Assembly: GCA_002353225.1 (NCBI GenBank)
Contig: DEJF01000035.1
Span: 1-23,647 of the forward strand
Origin: Prevotella sp. UBA2755
Lineage (GTDB): Bacteria > Bacteroidota > Bacteroidia > Bacteroidales > Bacteroidaceae
DNA: 23,647 nt
Reading direction: 5' to 3'
This document shows positions 21,450 through 23,647 of this stretch, piece by piece. Position numbers and translations under genes: made by a program. Each line of letters opens with the position of its first letter. Position 1 is the first letter of the stretch. The notes beneath the pieces were generated by a model that was not told the origin of the DNA, ran no database searches, and was given only the letters and a program-made list of their open reading frames with translations.

Positions 21450-23033
21450 ATGAAAAAGGTTTTATGGATGATTGTGGCACTGCTGATGCTCAGCACGGCA
21501 GATGCGAATGCTCAGGGCTTCCTGAAGAAACTGAAACAGAAAGCACAGTCGGCTGTCGGTATTTCCAGCCGGGAGGAGCGTGAGGATCATAACAAGGTTG
21601 AAAACACAGAGAGTGCCCCATCGGATATTGTTGTCGCACAGGGCAGCGATATTATTCCCAAGCGTAAGACATCAACCGTTACGTGGGATGGTGTTCTCAC
21701 ACCCAGCACAGCCTCTACGGCTGAGGCGCTGATGAAAGAACTCCCGCCATTGCCCTCCGCAGAGAAGATGGCAAAAAGCACGATGGAGGAACGTGATGCC
21801 TACGCCCAGAAGATTGCTGCAGTCGTGGTACGTGCCGATCAGTTACAGCGTGAACAGTCTGGTTGCACTGATGCAGAGATGGAGGCACTGCGCCGGAAAT
21901 GGGAAGGTAAGATTCAGAATCAGTTTGGTCTGACCAAGGCTGAGTTGGCGATCCTCAATGATGAGAATGCCCCGGAGTCGAAGAAGAAACCCATTCAGGA
22001 TAAGGTGATGGCAAAGGTCTTGGGAGGCGATGTCAATACGATGGATCTGGAGAAGTTCGAGAAGATGAGTGAGAAAGAGCAGGAGGCTTACATCAAGGCG
22101 CATCCCGAGTTCATCCAGCAGATGCAGCAGATGGCGATGAATGCCAGTAACTTCACCAAGCAGACGCAGGACATGACAAAGGCTTTCAGCGGCTATGAGT
22201 CTCAGGTGGGCAGACTGACCAACAACTATCAGCGTCAGATGAAAGAGGAAGCCCGGCATGACTATAGTGCCATCGCCAAGAGACATGAGGGTAAGTTAAA
22301 GAAGATCTACGGTCAGATCTGTAATGAGGAGGATCCCCAGAAAATTGATGCCCTCTATGCTGATGCCGACCAACTACTCTATAACTATCGTCTGGAAGCA
22401 GCCAAAGAGTATCGGGCATCGCTGCAGCGACAGATTGCGAATGTGAAGCAATATGCGGAAGAGTTCAATAGACTGTCGCAGCGGCTTGTTGATTTGGGAG
22501 AACTGCCTCAGTGTGCCGTTGGCAGGACAGACATGAATGCTGTTATTATGACAGGTTGTCTGCTCGATGATGCCTACAAGGAGTTGCCAGATATTATACC
22601 AGTAGTAGGTGGCTGTCCGGAGACTATTTATGAACTGCCCAGCGGCTGGCGCTTTGCGACTTGGGAGTGCCGTAGTTTCCAGAACATCAGTAAGGTCTCT
22701 TGCGAGTGGCCGCTTTTGGCGATGCGTGAGAAAGGTGATGAAATGGAATACGGAGTTTTGGAATGTGACAAGTTCCGTATTATCAGTGAGTCGGAACTTG
22801 AGAGCCTCAATAAAAAGGTGGATCAGCGCCTGAAGCAGAATCCAAACAAACCGCCCTATGGTATCTATAAAAGCCGTAGTGGTAAGCGACAGGTGGAATA
22901 TAGTCAGACGGGTGAGATCATTATCAATAACATGACCACTTGTACCCCCATCGCGTTTGAGGCTAAGAGTGACCGCTTGGAGTGGGTGATGATTGATGAC
23001 AACAAGATTGTGAAGTGTACTTACAAACTCTAA
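21450..23033 (+). CDS. Secreted coiled-coil protein, unknown family
   Basis: No family is recognised in this 527-residue protein. Residues 1-22 are a signal peptide (ending in ANAQ). Residues 23-37 (GFLKKLKQKAQSAV) form a basic amphipathic helix like the one at the start of the OmpA-family protein before it. Residues about 100-350 are strongly helical and charged, with heptad-like stretches (for example 200-280). Residues 350-527 look beta-rich and contain several Cys (355, 370, 389, 407, 418, 439, 498, 523) that could form disulphides. It is probably periplasmic. Spacing to both neighbours is small (12 bases before, none after), which implies an operon and possibly a shared complex at the cell wall. 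Confidence 0.75.
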   Translation: MKKVLWMIVALLMLSTADANAQGFLKKLKQKAQSAVGISSREEREDHNKVENTESAPSDIVVAQGSDIIPKRKTSTVTWDGVLTPSTASTAEALMKELPPLPSAEKMAKSTMEERDAYAQKIAAVVVRADQLQREQSGCTDAEMEALRRKWEGKIQNQFGLTKAELAILNDENAPESKKKPIQDKVMAKVLGGDVNTMDLEKFEKMSEKEQEAYIKAHPEFIQQMQQMAMNASNFTKQTQDMTKAFSGYESQVGRLTNNYQRQMKEEARHDYSAIAKRHEGKLKKIYGQICNEEDPQKIDALYADADQLLYNYRLEAAKEYRASLQRQIANVKQYAEEFNRLSQRLVDLGELPQCAVGRTDMNAVIMTGCLLDDAYKELPDIIPVVGGCPETIYELPSGWRFATWECRSFQNISKVSCEWPLLAMREKGDEMEYGVLECDKFRIISESELESLNKKVDQRLKQNPNKPPYGIYKSRSGKRQVEYSQTGEIIINNMTTCTPIAFEAKSDRLEWVMIDDNKIVKCTYKL

Positions 23034-23647
23034 ATGGTGACAAGGAAACAATTAATATTGCTGTGGCTGCTGCTTGTGATAAGTAGTGCCACAGCTTTTT
23101 CAACTAATTATCCCAAGGTGTTCGGAAATGACTGGACTGCTGCTGTCAGTTATGTAAGCGAAAGGCATGATGAGTGGAGGAAAGAGTTTAGCCTGTTTGG
23201 TGTGGATGAACGAATTGCCGTGGCAGTCATCTTTCCGGAGCTGATACGTTATTGTATGTGGAAGGATGAGATAGAGCGTGCAGCCGTCAATGGACTATAT
23301 ATTAGTAAGGGTAGGGCAGGTGCCAACTTCTCGATAGGTCGTTTTCAGATGAAACCCTCTTTTGCGGAGGACGTTGAGGATGCGTGGAATCGCTCTTCGT
23401 TGGCGCGGGAATATGGCTTCTCGTTTAATCTCCAGCAGAATAGTGACGCACGCCGTTCTCGTATTCGCAGGCTTGGCACGGAACAGGGGCAGTGTCGTTA
23501 TCTTGCCATCTTTATGCGATTGCTGCAACTGCGTCATCCGCAACTTCTTCGGATGTCTCAGGAAGAACAGGTCCGCTTCCTTTCCACCGCATATAATTAC
23601 TCATTTACTGCCTCATGGGACGACATCATCCGTATGCAGTCCCAGTG
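23034..23647 (+). CDS. Secreted possible lysozyme-like protein, cut by window end
   Basis: The frame opens with ATG directly after the preceding TAA and stays open to the end of the window (204 codons). Residues 1-21 are a signal peptide (MVTRKQLILLWLLLVISSAT). The segment V-I-F-P-E69-L-I-R-Y, followed by F-S-I-G-R-F-Q-M-K-P-S-F (99-110) and later A-Y-N-Y-S (186-190), resembles the catalytic Glu, G-L-M-Q-x-x-P and A-Y-N-x-G order of lytic transglycosylases, with a changed spacing. The family is not firmly identified; a peptidoglycan-cleaving or lysozyme-fold protein is inferred. Its place after the OmpA-family gene fits a role at the cell wall. The C-terminus is outside the window. Confidence 0.7.
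   Translation, partial: MVTRKQLILLWLLLVISSATAFSTNYPKVFGNDWTAAVSYVSERHDEWRKEFSLFGVDERIAVAVIFPELIRYCMWKDEIERAAVNGLYISKGRAGANFSIGRFQMKPSFAEDVEDAWNRSSLAREYGFSFNLQQNSDARRSRIRRLGTEQGQCRYLAIFMRLLQLRHPQLLRMSQEEQVRFLSTAYNYSFTASWDDIIRMQSQ

Noticed and set aside
22374..23051. Long minus-strand frame of 225 codons
   Set aside because: Antisense to the end of the coiled-coil protein gene in a tightly packed operon; no minus-strand promoter seen.

Overview
The window looks like a chromosomal segment of a Bacteroidales bacterium, most probably Prevotella or a close relative. The evidence is repeated promoters of the Bacteroidetes form (TTTG, a 19-20 base gap, then TAnnTTTG), a secreted protein with a type IX-like C-terminal tail, the Bacteroidetes-typical families DUF3078, DUF1573 and DUF3791/DUF3990, and a TPR-type histidine kinase. 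No tRNA, rRNA, CRISPR array or intact insertion sequence was seen.

Layout. (1) 1-2929, minus strand: a 717-residue secreted protein with two InlB-like repeats, followed by a 49-codon gene (167-316) and a run of hairpins ending in a terminator. The secreted gene seems to have a ~350-base leader. (2) 2930-4692: a small accessory island. It holds a possible coding remnant, a DUF3791 / truncated DUF3990 / DUF3791-like cassette on the plus strand, and a convergent Fic protein. (3) 4745-9727, minus strand: an operon of a secreted S9 peptidase, a stand-alone penicillin-binding transpeptidase and an MFS transporter. (4) 9915-11981, plus: a TPR lipoprotein-like membrane protein with a PP2C/SpoIIE phosphatase output. 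(5) 11995-15354, minus: yidC followed by a DUF1846 protein. (6) 15548-16828, plus: a DUF3078 outer-membrane protein, and 16931-17320, minus: a DUF1573 protein, with a long hairpin element between the convergent ends. (7) 17424-20002, minus: a TPR histidine kinase and a NarL/LuxR-type response regulator. (8) 20145 to the end, plus: an OmpA-family protein, an unrecognised secreted coiled-coil protein and the start of a possible lysozyme-like protein.

How the genes may work together. Most of the window concerns the cell envelope. The kinase/regulator pair is divergent from the OmpA operon, and a near-palindromic CCCC-N5-GGGG sequence occurs both in that divergent promoter region and at the kinase/regulator junction. 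It is a good candidate operator tying the regulator to its own expression and to the envelope operon. The S9 peptidase and MFS transporter could form a peptide degradation and uptake unit; this is inference. The DUF3791/DUF3990/Fic island carries protein-modification families often found in toxin-like modules, with the DUF3990 gene broken.

Several starts given here are later than the longest reading frame, because a good TAnnTTTG box or a signal peptide places the real start downstream (3184, 4655, 9727, 18035, 20002). Family assignments come from reading the translated sequences without database searches.
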